This document shows positions 20,560 through 30,800 of a stretch of DNA of 64,000 nucleotides, one piece after another. Where the stretch lies: assembly GCF_013369485.1 (NCBI RefSeq), contig NZ_JABWEB010000018.1, positions 40,730 through 104,729 of the forward strand. Reading direction: 5' to 3'. Source of the stretch: Massilia sp. BJB1822 (GTDB lineage Bacteria; Pseudomonadota; Gammaproteobacteria; Burkholderiales; Burkholderiaceae_D). The notes beneath the pieces were generated by a model that was given only the letters and a program-made list of their open reading frames with translations, did no database searches and had not been told where the DNA came from. How positions within the stretch are numbered: position 1 is the stretch's first letter; each line of letters starts with the position of its first letter. The position numbers and the translations under genes were made by a program.

Positions 20560-21968
20560 GGTTCGCCGTGCAAGTCACGGATTCCCCTGTTGCCGCCAGC
20601 CTGGACTACGCGTCCCTGGCGGCGTGGCTGCGCCTGGAGCAGACGCCCGGCCTGGGCCGCGTCAGCGCCCGCGCCCTGCTTGACAGCTATGGCAGCCCGC
20701 AAGCCCTCTTTGTTGCTGCCGCCGCTGCCGCCGGCGGCGCGGCGAGCGGCGCTGAGTTGCCCGATGGCGCCATGGCCACCCCAGCTCCCGCCCAGCCGCC
20801 ATCGACGGCGGCGCCGGTGGCCGACGGCGGAGCCGCCGCCATGACTAACGCTGTGCATGGCGCGGCGGAGGCGGCAGCGTTTCCACCCAGCCGCGAGAGC
20901 CGGGTGCCGGACCCGGCGCCGGCGCGCTTGACGGCGCGCCAGGCGCAAGTGCTGGCTGCGCCGGCATCGGCCGCATTGCAGCGGCTCAGCGAGGCGACCT
21001 GGGCCTGGCTGCAGGAGCCGGGCAACCGCGTGCTGAGCTTGCACGACCCGGCGTATCCGCCGCTGCTGCTGCAGATTGCCGATCCACCATTGTTGCTGTA
21101 TGTGAAAGGGCGCGCCGAGCTGCTGCAGGCGCCGGCCGTGGCCATCGTCGGCAGCCGCAACGCCTCGCTGCAAGGCGAGGCCAATGCCCAACGCTTTGCG
21201 CAGGCGCTGTCGGCGGCGGGCCTGGGCATCGTCTCGGGGCTGGCGCTGGGCATCGACGCCGCCGCCCACCGCGGCGGCCTGGCGGGTGGCGCGTCGACGA
21301 TCGCCGTGATCGCCACCGGGGCCGACCGCATCTACCCGCGCCGCAACGCCGCGCTGGCGCGCCAGATTGCCGAGCAGGGCTGCCTGATCAGCGAGTTCGC
21401 ACTCGGCACGCCGCCGCGCGACCACCACTTCCCGCGCCGCAACCGCATCATCAGCGGCCTGGCGCGCGGCGTGCTGGTGGTGGAGGCGGCCGAGCGTTCC
21501 GGTTCCTTGATCACGGCGCGCCAGGCCACGGCGCAGAACCGCGAAGTATTTGCCATTCCCGGCTCCATCCACTCGCCGCTGAGCAAGGGCTGCCATATAT
21601 TAATTAGAGAGGGCGCCAAGCTGGTCGATACGGTCGAGCATGTGCTGGAGGAACTGGGCTGGGAGGCAAGCTTGGCGGAATGCCCAGCCGCGCAGCTTGC
21701 CGACCACGCGGCCGCCCCTCCCGCGCTTGATACAAGCGGCAAGGATGCTGCGGTGTCGGTTGTGTCGGCTGTGGCGCCGTCGCGCCAGTGGAACGCTTGC
21801 GCCGACCGTTTGCTGGCCGCGCTGGGCCACGATCCGCTGCCGGCCGGGGCGCTGGCGGCGCGCCTGCAGCTTGCAACTAGTATGGTGCAAGCGCATTTGC
21901 TGGCGCTGGAACTGGCCGGCGCGGTCGAGCGTCTGCCGGGTGGCGCCTTCCGCCGGCTTGCCGGCTGA
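20556..21968 (+). CDS. dprA: DNA-processing protein DprA
   Basis: Loads RecA on incoming single-stranded DNA during transformation. GTG 20556 overlaps the preceding stop. The N-terminal helix-hairpin region (LRLEQTPGLGRVSARALLDSYG) is followed by an unusual 80-residue Ala/Pro-rich insert (about 45-125). The Rossmann fold has VAIVGSRNAS, GLGIVSGLALGIDAAAHRG, GADRIYPRRN and the basic HFPRRNRIISGL. A C-terminal winged-helix domain (about 405-470) comes after a second low-complexity linker. At 470 residues it is about 100 longer than many relatives because of the insert. Presence of dprA alone does not show competence. Confidence 0.96.
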   Translation: MRFAVQVTDSPVAASLDYASLAAWLRLEQTPGLGRVSARALLDSYGSPQALFVAAAAAAGGAASGAELPDGAMATPAPAQPPSTAAPVADGGAAAMTNAVHGAAEAAAFPPSRESRVPDPAPARLTARQAQVLAAPASAALQRLSEATWAWLQEPGNRVLSLHDPAYPPLLLQIADPPLLLYVKGRAELLQAPAVAIVGSRNASLQGEANAQRFAQALSAAGLGIVSGLALGIDAAAHRGGLAGGASTIAVIATGADRIYPRRNAALARQIAEQGCLISEFALGTPPRDHHFPRRNRIISGLARGVLVVEAAERSGSLITARQATAQNREVFAIPGSIHSPLSKGCHILIREGAKLVDTVEHVLEELGWEASLAECPAAQLADHAAAPPALDTSGKDAAVSVVSAVAPSRQWNACADRLLAALGHDPLPAGALAARLQLATSMVQAHLLALELAGAVERLPGGAFRRLAG

Positions 21969-22022
21969 GCACGAAACGCGCGGGGCTTGTGCGCCGCCAT
22001 TTGATGCTGATAGAGTAGCGTC

Positions 22023-22487
22023 ATGTTCGACATCCTTGTTTATCTCTACGAGACTTATTACCGCCCCGAGGCCTGTCCGGAACCGGCCGCCTTGGCGCGC
22101 AAGCTGTCGGCCGTCGGTTTCGACGATGTGGAGATTTCCGAGGCCCTGGTCTGGCTCACCGACCTGACCGCGATGGCGGGCATCGAGCATTCCCTGACGG
22201 CGGCCTCGACCGGCACCCGCTTCTATGTGGCGCAGGAACAGGATGTGCTGGGCGCGACGGCCATCGGCTTTATCCAGTTCCTGGAAAGCGCCAAGGTCTT
22301 GACTCCCTTGCAACGCGAGATCGTGATCGAACGCGCGCTGGCGCTGGACGAGTCGCCGGTGTCGCTGGGCAAGCTGAAGATCATCGTGCTGATGCTGCTG
22401 TGGAGCCAGGGCAAGGAACCGGACGCGCTGATGTTCGACGACCTGTTCGGCTCGGACGAAGACCAGGCGCCGCGCCAGCTGCACTGA
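22023..22487 (+). CDS. smg: DUF494 family protein Smg
   Basis: 154 residues starting MFDILVYLYETYY, the hallmark of the Smg/DUF494 family, with LARKLSAVGFDDVEISEALVWL and a C-terminal REIVIERALAL helix region. The function is unknown; in proteobacteria it lies beside dprA and a type IA topoisomerase gene, as here. An extended -10 (TGATAGAGT) ends six bases before the ATG with TTGTGC 18 bases upstream, so a leaderless transcript inside the operon is possible. Confidence 0.93.
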   Translation: MFDILVYLYETYYRPEACPEPAALARKLSAVGFDDVEISEALVWLTDLTAMAGIEHSLTAASTGTRFYVAQEQDVLGATAIGFIQFLESAKVLTPLQREIVIERALALDESPVSLGKLKIIVLMLLWSQGKEPDALMFDDLFGSDEDQAPRQLH

Positions 22488-22745
22488 CCATAGCGCCGGC
22501 GCCACAGGATTTGCCTGGCGCCTGCCAATTCCGTAACATTTAAAACACGGCACCGCCAGCCGCAGTCCCGGGCTGGCACCGCCAGGCCGGCTGTGCTTGC
22601 AGAGGGCGCGTCGGCGCGCTTATCATGGTCGCCTTGATAATAGTGCAAGCCTGATAGCACCGCAGAAAATTTCGGCAAAGCGGCAATGCCATGTATCATG
22701 CGCGTGCCGTAAATCCAAACCCAGCCCTTACGAGAACAAAAAAAC

Positions 22746-25439
22746 ATGAGTAAAACCCTCATCATCGCCGAGAAGCCTTCTGTCGCGAACGACATCGCGA
22801 AGTCGCTTGGCGGCTTTACCAAGCACGATGAGTACTTCGAATCCGACGAGTATGTGCTGTCCTCGGCGGTTGGCCATTTGCTGGAAATCGCCGTGCCGGA
22901 AGAGCACGACGTCAAGCGCGGCAAATGGAGCTTTACCCATCTGCCGATGATCCCGCCGTACTTCGCGCTGAACCCGATCGCCAAGACGGAAAGCCGGCTC
23001 AAGGTACTGAACAAGCTGATCAAGCGCAAGGATGTCACCGGCCTGATCAACGCATGCGACGCGGGCCGCGAGGGCGAACTGATTTTCCGCCTGATCGCGC
23101 AGAACGCCAAGGCCAAGCAGCCGATCCAGCGCCTGTGGCTGCAATCGATGACGCCGACCGCCATCCGCGACGGCTTCGCCCATCTGCGCTCCGACGAGGA
23201 AATGCTGCCGCTGGCCGATGCCGCGCGCTGCCGCTCGGAGGCGGACTGGCTGATCGGCATCAATGGCACGCGCGCCATGACCGCCTTCAACTCGAAAGAG
23301 GGCGGCTTTTACCTGACCACCGTGGGCCGGGTGCAGACGCCGACCCTGTCCATCGTGGTCGAGCGCGAAGAGAAGATCAAGAAATTCGTCTCGCGCGACT
23401 ATTGGGAAGTGCGCGCCGAATTCGTCTGCGCGGCCGGCATCTATGAAGGCCGCTGGCTGGACGACAAGTTCAAGAAAGACGAGAACGATCCCGAGAAGCG
23501 CGCCGAGCGCCTGTGGAGCAAGGCGGCTGCCGACTCCATCGCCACCGCCTGCCGCGGCAAGTCCGGCATCGTCAGCGAAGAATCGAAGCCGACCACCTCG
23601 ATGGCGCCGGCCCTGTTCGACCTGACCAGCCTGCAGCGCGAGGCCAACGGCCGCTTCGGCTTCTCGGCCAAGAACACCCTGGGCCTGGCCCAGGCGCTGT
23701 ACGAGAAGCACAAGGTGCTGACGTACCCGCGTACCGATTCGCGCCATCTGCCGGAAGACTATCTGCCGACCGTCAAGCAGACGCTGGACACGGTGATGCA
23801 GAACAATAACTACCACCAGTTCGCCAAGCAGATCCTGGACAAGGGCTGGGTCAAGCCGAACAAGCGCATCTTCGACAACACGAAGATTTCCGACCACTTT
23901 GCGATCATCCCGACCGGCATCGCGCCGAAGGGCTTGTCCGAACCGGAACAGAAGCTGTACGACCTGGTGACGCGCCGCTTCATGGCTGTGTTCTTCCCGG
24001 CCGCCGAATTCCAGGTCACCACCCGCTTTACCGAAGTCTCGGGCCACAAGTTCAAGACCGAAGGCAAGGTCATGACCAATCCGGGCTGGCTGGCCGTGTA
24101 CGGCAAGGATGCCGCCAGCGAGAACGACAAGGAAGGCGGCGGCAATCTGGTGCCGGTGGCCAAGGACGAGAAGGTGCTGACCGAGAAAGTCACGGCCAAT
24201 GGCCTGGTGACGAAGCCGCCCGCACGCTATTCGGAAGCGACCCTGCTGTCGGCCATGGAAGGCGCGGGCAAGCTGGTCGACTCCGACGAGCTGCGCGATG
24301 CGATGGCCGGCAAAGGCCTGGGCACGCCGGCGACGCGCGCGGCCATCATCGAAGGCCTGCTGACCGAGAAATACCTGCTGCGCGAAGGCCGCGAGCTGAT
24401 GCCGACCGCCAAGGCTTTCCAGCTGATGACCTTGCTGCGCGGCCTGGGCGTGAACGAGCTGACCGCGCCCGAGCTGACCGGCGAATGGGAATACAAGCTG
24501 TCGCAGATGGAAAAGGGCCGCATCTCGCGCGAAGAATTCATGCGCGAAATCGCCCAGATGACCCAGATCATCGTCAAGCGCGCCAAGGAATACGATAACG
24601 ACACGATCCCCGGCGACTACGCGACCCTGCACACGCCTTGCCCGAACTGCGGCGGCGTGGTCAAGGAAAACTACCGCCGTTTCGGCTGCACCAAGTGCGA
24701 ATTCTCGATGAGCAAAACGCCAGGCAGCCGCCAGTTCGAGATCGCCGAGGTGGAAGAGCTGCTGAAGGAACGCACCATCGGTCCGCTGCAAGGCTTCCGC
24801 TCGAAGATGGGCCGTCCGTTCGCCGCCATCCTGCGCATCGTGCGCGACGAAGACATCAAGAACTTCAAGCTGGAGTTCGACTTCGGCCAGAACGATGAGG
24901 AAGGCGAGGACGGCGAGGGTGTCGATTTCAGCGAGCAGACCCCGCTCGGCCCTTGTCCGAAGTGCGCAGGCAAGGTGTATGAGATGGGCCTGGCTTATGT
25001 GTGCGAGCACACGGTGGCCAAGCCCAAGGCGTGCGACTTCCGCAGCGGCCGCATCATCCTGCAGCAGGAAATCCTGCCCGAGCAGATGGCCAAGCTGCTC
25101 AACGACGGCAAGACCGATCTGCTGCCCGGCTTCATTTCGCAGCGCACGCGCCGTCCGTTCAAGGCCTTCCTGGTGCGTGGCAAGGACGGCAAGATCAGCT
25201 TCGAGTTCGAAGAGCGCAAGGCCAAAGCGCCCGCCAAGGGCAAGGCCGCCGCAGCCGAGGAGGGCGCGGAAGGCGCCGCCGAAGCCGCGCCAGCCAAGAA
25301 GCCCGCCGTGAAGAAAGCCGCCGCCGCGAAAACGACGGCCGCCAAAACCACGGCTGCAAAAACCGCAGCCGCCAAGCCGGCTGCGAAAAAGGCGCCGGCC
25401 AAGAAAGCCGCCGCCAAAAAGACCGCCGCCGCCGGCTAA
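22746..25439 (+). CDS. topB: DNA topoisomerase III (type IA) with Lys/Ala-rich tail
   Basis: 897 residues. TOPRIM domain at the start (IIAEKPSVANDIA; acidic DxD-type NACDAGREGELIFRLI), active-site Tyr in VLTYPRTDSRHL near residue 327, and two C-terminal zinc-ribbon segments (CPNC..CTKC near 632; CPKC..C..C near 737). The last 60 residues are repeats of Ala, Lys and Thr (AAKTTAAKT style), resembling histone H1-like tails common in Burkholderiales; such tails likely bind DNA non-specifically. It relaxes negative supercoils and decatenates. The 258-base gap after smg holds nothing I recognise. A terminator follows. Confidence 0.96.
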   Translation: MSKTLIIAEKPSVANDIAKSLGGFTKHDEYFESDEYVLSSAVGHLLEIAVPEEHDVKRGKWSFTHLPMIPPYFALNPIAKTESRLKVLNKLIKRKDVTGLINACDAGREGELIFRLIAQNAKAKQPIQRLWLQSMTPTAIRDGFAHLRSDEEMLPLADAARCRSEADWLIGINGTRAMTAFNSKEGGFYLTTVGRVQTPTLSIVVEREEKIKKFVSRDYWEVRAEFVCAAGIYEGRWLDDKFKKDENDPEKRAERLWSKAAADSIATACRGKSGIVSEESKPTTSMAPALFDLTSLQREANGRFGFSAKNTLGLAQALYEKHKVLTYPRTDSRHLPEDYLPTVKQTLDTVMQNNNYHQFAKQILDKGWVKPNKRIFDNTKISDHFAIIPTGIAPKGLSEPEQKLYDLVTRRFMAVFFPAAEFQVTTRFTEVSGHKFKTEGKVMTNPGWLAVYGKDAASENDKEGGGNLVPVAKDEKVLTEKVTANGLVTKPPARYSEATLLSAMEGAGKLVDSDELRDAMAGKGLGTPATRAAIIEGLLTEKYLLREGRELMPTAKAFQLMTLLRGLGVNELTAPELTGEWEYKLSQMEKGRISREEFMREIAQMTQIIVKRAKEYDNDTIPGDYATLHTPCPNCGGVVKENYRRFGCTKCEFSMSKTPGSRQFEIAEVEELLKERTIGPLQGFRSKMGRPFAAILRIVRDEDIKNFKLEFDFGQNDEEGEDGEGVDFSEQTPLGPCPKCAGKVYEMGLAYVCEHTVAKPKACDFRSGRIILQQEILPEQMAKLLNDGKTDLLPGFISQRTRRPFKAFLVRGKDGKISFEFEERKAKAPAKGKAAAAEEGAEGAAEAAPAKKPAVKKAAAAKTTAAKTTAAKTAAAKPAAKKAPAKKAAAKKTAAAG

Positions 25440-25463
25440 CAGCGCCGCAGCAGCAAGTAAAAT

Positions 25464-25486
25464 GGGACCTTCGCGGTCCCGTTTTT
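25464..25486 (+). terminator. Intrinsic terminator after topB
   Basis: GGGACC, loop TTCGC, GGTCCC, then G and five T, 24 bases beyond the topB stop. Confidence 0.88.
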
Positions 25487-25514
25487 ATTGGAGTTCGGTT
25501 GAGGTAAAAATGTT

Positions 25515-26204
25515 TTAGCGCAAGTCGTCGGTGTAGTAGTAGACGGTGCCGAGGATGGCTTTGCGCGGCAGGCCGAGGGCGGTGGCGAGGGCGGTGGGGC
25601 TGGGTTCGCCCAGGTGGGGCTTGGCGACGTGGATGCGCACCGGGCGCGTTTCGTTGTCGCTGCGGTAGGCCACGATGTGGTCGAAGTCGGGACGGCTGTC
25701 GATTTCCTTGACCAGGAAGCGTTGCCGTCCTTCGCCGATGCGCACATAGCTGGCGACCGGGTTGACGCGCACAGCCGGCGAGAGCTGGCGGTACATTAGC
25801 ACCTTGTCGACCACCAGGGTGACGTCGCTGTACTGGACCTTGCCGTCGTGCTCGAAATGGCCGAGCACGAGGTCGGCCTTGAAGTGGCGCAGCGGCGTCG
25901 GCGAATTCGGGGCCAGGCGGTCCAGTTCGAACTTCTCAGGATCGATGGTCCACAGCATGGGCTTGCCTTCCAGGCGGTTGCGCAGGGTGGCGTCGAGGCC
26001 GGCGTCGGCGACGTGGAACTGGATGATGAGCTGGTAATCGTGCGGCCCGTGGAACATGGGCAGGTGCGAGGCGTACAAGCCTTCGTGGTTGCCGAACAGG
26101 GCCATGCCATGGGTGCCGAAGGTGGACGGGGCGGCCCATGCCGTGGCGGCCAGCAGCCAGCCAATCAGGATGGCGCCCAGGCGCCGGCTTATCGCTTGCA
26201 TCAT
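25515..26204 (-). CDS. Secreted protein of unknown function, divergent from a LysR gene
   Basis: 229 residues from ATG 26204 (a second ATG at 26201). A signal peptide is clear: MMQAISRRLGAILIGWLLAATAWA, with cleavage before APS. The mature part starts TFGTHGMALFGNHEGLYASHLPMFHGPHDY; it is rich in His and aromatic residues and has a repeated strand pattern, but I recognise no named domain. It should be periplasmic or secreted. The first 10 residues of the longer frame (from 26234) would spoil the signal peptide and are left out. The LysR gene starts 95 bases away on the other strand, so it may be the regulated target. Confidence 0.8.
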   Translation of the reverse strand: MMQAISRRLGAILIGWLLAATAWAAPSTFGTHGMALFGNHEGLYASHLPMFHGPHDYQLIIQFHVADAGLDATLRNRLEGKPMLWTIDPEKFELDRLAPNSPTPLRHFKADLVLGHFEHDGKVQYSDVTLVVDKVLMYRQLSPAVRVNPVASYVRIGEGRQRFLVKEIDSRPDFDHIVAYRSDNETRPVRIHVAKPHLGEPSPTALATALGLPRKAILGTVYYYTDDLR

Positions 26205-26216
26205 GCTTCTAAGGGT

Positions 26217-26261
26217 TTTACGTATAGGGCACATGGTATGCTGCGCTTGCTGTCGCGTAAA
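26217..26261. promoter_or_regulatory. Possible operator in the LysR divergent region
   Basis: Inverted hexamers TTTACG (26217-26222) and CGTAAA (26256-26261) flank the centre of the 95-base gap between the secreted-protein gene and the LysR gene. LysR regulators commonly bind such divergent regions, but no clear T-N11-A box was found. Confidence 0.25.
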
Positions 26262-26299
26262 TCAATTTAATTTCAATCACTGTATCCAAACGGGAAACA

Positions 26300-27253
26300 A
26301 TGAACCTGTCCGACCTGCGCATCTTTCTGAGCGCGGCGCAGCAGCCCTCGCTGGGGGCGGCGGCGCTGGAAATGCACCTGACCACGTCGGCCGTGTCCAA
26401 GGCCTTGAAGCGGCTGGAAGAGCATGTGGGCACGGTGCTGTTCGACCGCAGCGCGCGCCAGCTGGCCTTGAACAGCAGCGGGCGCATGCTGGTGCAGCGC
26501 GCCCAGACCCTGCTGGCGCTGGCCGACCAGGCGCGCTGCGATCTGCAGGGCGAGCGCGCCAGCATCGATTGCCGCGTCGGCGGCCCGGCCATCCTGCTGT
26601 GGCGGCATGGCGCGGCGCTGGCGGGCGCGCTGCAGGCCTGGCCCGAGGCGAGCCTGCGCATGCACGCCCTGTACGAGGACGAGGCGCTGGCGGCGCTGAA
26701 GCGCGGCGAAATCGGCATGGCCCTGGTGACGGGCGAGGTGATCCAGGGGCGTGGCGAGCACTGGTCGGAGGAGTGGGAGGCGACGCCGCTCGGCACGCTG
26801 ACCCTGCGCCTGGTGGCGGGGCGCAGCCACGCCCTGGTGCGCGCACTGGAAGCGGAGCGGGCGGCGGCCGGCGGCGCGCGCGAGCAAGATGCCGAGGCCA
26901 TGCTGGAAGCGGGCAGCGCGCGCGTGCTGGCCCATGATTTCGTCTGCCCCTCGCAATCGCCGTTTTGCGGCGCGCGGCGCGGTTCGCGTTCGGACGGCTG
27001 GCGCGACGACCAGCTGCCGCGCCGCATCCGTTATTGGGCCGACGATCTGCAATTGCTGCTGACCCTGGTGAAGTCGGGTCAGGCGCTGGCTTATCTGCCC
27101 GATTTCGCGCTGGCCGATCGGGACTTGCGCCGCATCCGCGTCAACGACTGTCCCTTCCACTGCGAGGAAAGCGTGTACCTGGTGTGGAAGCGCAAGCACG
27201 CGGCCGCCTGGCTGCAGAGTTTGGCGCAGCAGCTGGCCGGCGCCGCGGCGTAG
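26300..27253 (+). CDS. LysR-family transcriptional regulator
   Basis: 317 residues. The N-terminal winged HTH is standard (MNLSDLRIFLSAAQQPSLGA, LTTSAVSKALKRLEEHVG, LFDRSARQLALNSSGRMLV), followed by a linker helix and a periplasmic-binding-protein-like effector domain (about 90-310). A GGGAAACA site precedes the ATG. It is divergent from the secreted protein gene at 25515-26204, the usual arrangement for a local activator. The effector cannot be deduced. The following GNAT gene lies 83 bases downstream on the same strand. Confidence 0.93.
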   Translation: MNLSDLRIFLSAAQQPSLGAAALEMHLTTSAVSKALKRLEEHVGTVLFDRSARQLALNSSGRMLVQRAQTLLALADQARCDLQGERASIDCRVGGPAILLWRHGAALAGALQAWPEASLRMHALYEDEALAALKRGEIGMALVTGEVIQGRGEHWSEEWEATPLGTLTLRLVAGRSHALVRALEAERAAAGGAREQDAEAMLEAGSARVLAHDFVCPSQSPFCGARRGSRSDGWRDDQLPRRIRYWADDLQLLLTLVKSGQALAYLPDFALADRDLRRIRVNDCPFHCEESVYLVWKRKHAAAWLQSLAQQLAGAAA

Positions 27254-27336
27254 CGGCGCGCCAGCATCGCGGGGCGCGTCAGGCTGGCCGCGCCGGCTGC
27301 CCTGCGCGCCTGGCGCGTTTATGGCAGACTGGACCC

Positions 27337-27807
27337 ATGACCATCACCTTTCATCCGGCCAATGTGGCCGACATTCCCGCCATGTGGGCGCTGCGTACGC
27401 GCGCCGTGCGCCTCTCCTGTGCCAGCCATTACGCGCCGGACGTCATTGACCGCTGGTCGGCCACGCCGACGCCGGACAGCTATGTGCGGTTGCTGAACCA
27501 GGGCGGCGGCCTGCTGGCGCGCGAAGGCGATGTCTTGCTGGGCTATGCCATTCTCAATACGGCCAGCGGCGAAGTCGATGCGGTCTTTGTCGATCCGGCA
27601 CAGGGCGGGCGCGGCGTGGGCCGGCGCCTGCTGGCCGGGCTGGAAGCGCTGGCGGACTCGCTGGCGCTGGCGCGCCCGCTGTTCCTGTACGCGGCGCTGA
27701 ACGCCGTCGCCTTCTACCAGGCGGCCGGCTTTGTGCGCCGGCGCGACGCGCAGTATGCCCATCCGGCCGGCATGCTGCTCGACTGCGTGTATATGGATAA
27801 GGCCTGA
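27337..27807 (+). CDS. GNAT family N-acetyltransferase
   Basis: 156 residues from ATG 27337 (MTITFHPANVADIPAM). Acetyl-CoA binding motif A is present: VDAVFVDPAQGGRGVGRRLLAGLE, with the R/Q-x-x-G-x-G/A form as QGGRGVGRRL. Motif B follows (LYAALNAVAFYQAAGFVRR). The sequence SCASHYAPDVIDRWSATPTPD is typical of small YafP-like acetyltransferases. Substrate not identifiable. Its stop is four bases from the end of the convergent peptidase-permease gene. Confidence 0.9.
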   Translation: MTITFHPANVADIPAMWALRTRAVRLSCASHYAPDVIDRWSATPTPDSYVRLLNQGGGLLAREGDVLLGYAILNTASGEVDAVFVDPAQGGRGVGRRLLAGLEALADSLALARPLFLYAALNAVAFYQAAGFVRRRDAQYAHPAGMLLDCVYMDKA

Positions 27808-27811
27808 AGCC

Positions 27812-30800
27812 TTACTGGGCGCGCAGGTCGACGGCGACCATATTGTCGTCGGGATTGCGGTCGATCAGCTTGTTGTCCGGATCGATGCCGGCGCGCGCCG
27901 GGCGGCCGTTGACGATCACTGTGAACTCATTCTGCTTGGCTGTGACCAGCTTGCGTTCGCGCAGCAGGCTGCGGCCGTCCTTGTCGTCGACGCCGATCTC
28001 GATCAGGTCGCGCAGCGCCACCTCTTTTTCCGCGCCCTGGTCGTCGGCGCGCGCCTTGCCGGCCTGGGCGCTGATGCGCACTTCGTAGCGGCCGTCGCCG
28101 AGCTTGCGCGCGCTGGCGGCGACGGCGCGGTTATTGTGCAGCACGATGTGCTCGAACAGGTCGTCGATCAGGTATTGCTGCTCGGGCGGCGCGATCTGGC
28201 GCAAGCCCTGGACCAGGGCGTTGACGCTGGGGTAGGGCGCGCCGTGGAAGGCGTATTGCTTGAGCAGGCCGGCCAGCACGCGGTTGACCTGCTCCTCGCC
28301 CAGCATGTCCTGCAGCAGGTACATGGCAAGACTGCCCTTGCGGTAGTGGATATAGGGCTGGTCCTCGTTGTCGGCCAGCGGCAGCTCGCGGTCGCGCTCG
28401 AGGGCGCGGCCGTGCAGATAATTGTGCAGGTCGTAGGCCAGGAAGCGGCGCATACGCGCCGGGCCGACGGCTTGTTTCATCACCATCAGCGCCGAATACT
28501 CGGCCAGGGTTTCGCTGAGCACGGTGGCGCCGCGCGTATTGCCGCCCACCAGCTGGTGCGCCCACCACTGGTGCGCCACTTCATGCGCCGTGACATAGGT
28601 GGGGTAATCGATGTCCTTCGGGTTCTTGTCGTCGACGCGGGCCAGGAAGCCGATGCCTTCCGAATACGGAATGGTGTTGGGGAAGGATTGCGCGAAGTCC
28701 TGGTAGCGCGGGAATTCGACGATGCGCAGCACCTTGTGCTGGTAGGGGCTGAAGTGCTTGCTGTAGTACTCGAGCGCGTCCTTGATGCCCTTGCTCATGC
28801 GGTCGAGGTTGAACTCGTGGCCGGGCTGGTAGTAGATTTCGATGCCCACGTCCTGCCACCAGTCGTGGCGCACGGCGTAGCGCGCCGACTGGAAGGAATA
28901 GAAGTTGAGGATGGGCTGGTCCATGCGGTAGTGGAAGTAGCGGCGTCCGCCCTTGCTCCACTCCTGCAGCAGCTGGCCGGGGGCGATGGCGATCTGGTCC
29001 GGGCTGGTGCTCAGGGTCGCTTCGAAGCCGACCCAGTCGGCGTCGCTGCCCAGGTAGTTGTCGGCCAGGCCTTTGGGATCGTCGCGCGGCAGGGCGCGCG
29101 CGCGCACGGGCAAGCCATGCTGCTTGCGGTCGCGCGGGTCGCGCAGCTCGGCGTGGCGCTGGTAGCCAATATGCGGCAGATAGCTATTGTCAAAGAAGGT
29201 GCCGTTGCCCAGCACGGGCGTGTCCTGGCCCAGGCCGAGGATGCCGCGCGGCGCGTACTCGACTTCGAATTCGAGCGCCAGGCTGGCACCCGGCGCCAGC
29301 GGCGTCGACAGGCGGTAAGCGTGGAAGCCGAGGCGTTCGTCTTTCAAGGTCTGGTGGCTGAGCTGGGGCAGGCGCAGGGCGCGCAGCTTGCCCTGCGGGT
29401 CTTGCTGCAGGTAGAGCAGGCTGATCGGCACGCCGCTCTTGTTTTCGAGCACGTAGCGGCCCTTGGCGAGCAGGCGGCGGCGCTCCGGTTCGATGTCGAT
29501 GTCGAGCTTGACGTCGGTGATGCGCGGCTGCGGCACGCCGGCCAGCGCGCGGTACTTGCGTTCGTAGTCGGCGCGTTCGGCGTCGCGCCGGTAGGTGGAT
29601 TTGTAATCGTTGAGGATGTGCAGGTTGTAGTAGAGCACGGCGCCGGCGCAGAGGAAGATGGTCAAGCCCACGCTGAAGCCGGCCAGCACCGGCCCGCTCA
29701 GGGCGCGGCGCGCCAGTTGCAGGCGCATCTTGCGCTCGTCGTTGGCGCCGCGCGGCCAGAAGATGCGCGCCAGCACCAGCAGCATCAGGGCCGCGCCCGA
29801 CCAGTACAGCTGATACCAGTGCTGGCGCGCCAGGAAGTGGCCGAAGCCATTCATGTCCGAGTACAGCAGTTCGGGCGCGCTGGCGTACAGCAGCATCGGG
29901 TGTTCCAGGCCGAGGCCGCCCAAAGTCAGGCTGGCCGCGTAGTACAGGATCATCACGAGATGGGCCGCGTATTTATGGTTGAGCAGCACCTGGAGGGCGA
30001 AGGCCAGCGTGGCCAGCAGCATATACGTGGGCAGCTCAAGCAGGAACAGGTATTGGCAATACAGGCCCAGCTGCAGGTGGAAATAGCCCTTGCTGAGCTG
30101 GATGGCGATGCCGCAGACCATGGTGGCGGCCAGCACCAGGATTTGCACGCCGTACAGCGCGAAGAGCTTGGCCAGCAGGGGCAGCCAGCTCGGTACCGGC
30201 AGCGCGTCGAGCATCTGGGCCACGCGCTGGTCGCGCTCGCGCCACACCAGCTCGCCCGCATAGAAGGTGGTCAGGACCAGCATGAACAGGGCGAAGCTGC
30301 CCGTCACCAGCTCCAGCACCTTGTAGGTGACGGGATAGGTGCTGGTGCCATAGATGGCGCCCAGGTCGAGCGCGCCGGCGACCACGGTCAGCAGGCCGGC
30401 CAGCACGATGACGGCGAAATACACATTCTTCACCGTTTCGCGCAGGTTCAGCCAGGTCATGCGCAGCAGCAGGCCGGGCAGGCGGCCCGGCGCGTAGTCG
30501 GGTTCGACGCGCGGCGGGCGGGACGCGGCGCCGCCCGCCGGGGCGCCAGCGCCCGCCAAGCCCGCCGGCACCGTGGAGGCCAGATCGGACGACAGGGCGT
30601 GCGGCAGGCCGGCCGCCATGCCGGCCGCCGCCATGGCGGCGGCGCCGGCCAGGCCGCTGCCGCCGCCGGCGCTGTCGGCATCGCGCTCGGCCGCGGCGCT
30701 GCGCGCGCCGCCCTGCTCGAGCTGGCTGACGAAGTGGAAGCGCCAGTAGCCCAGCAGCAGCACGACCAGGGCGAAGGAGGACCACAGCAGGCGGTTCAGC

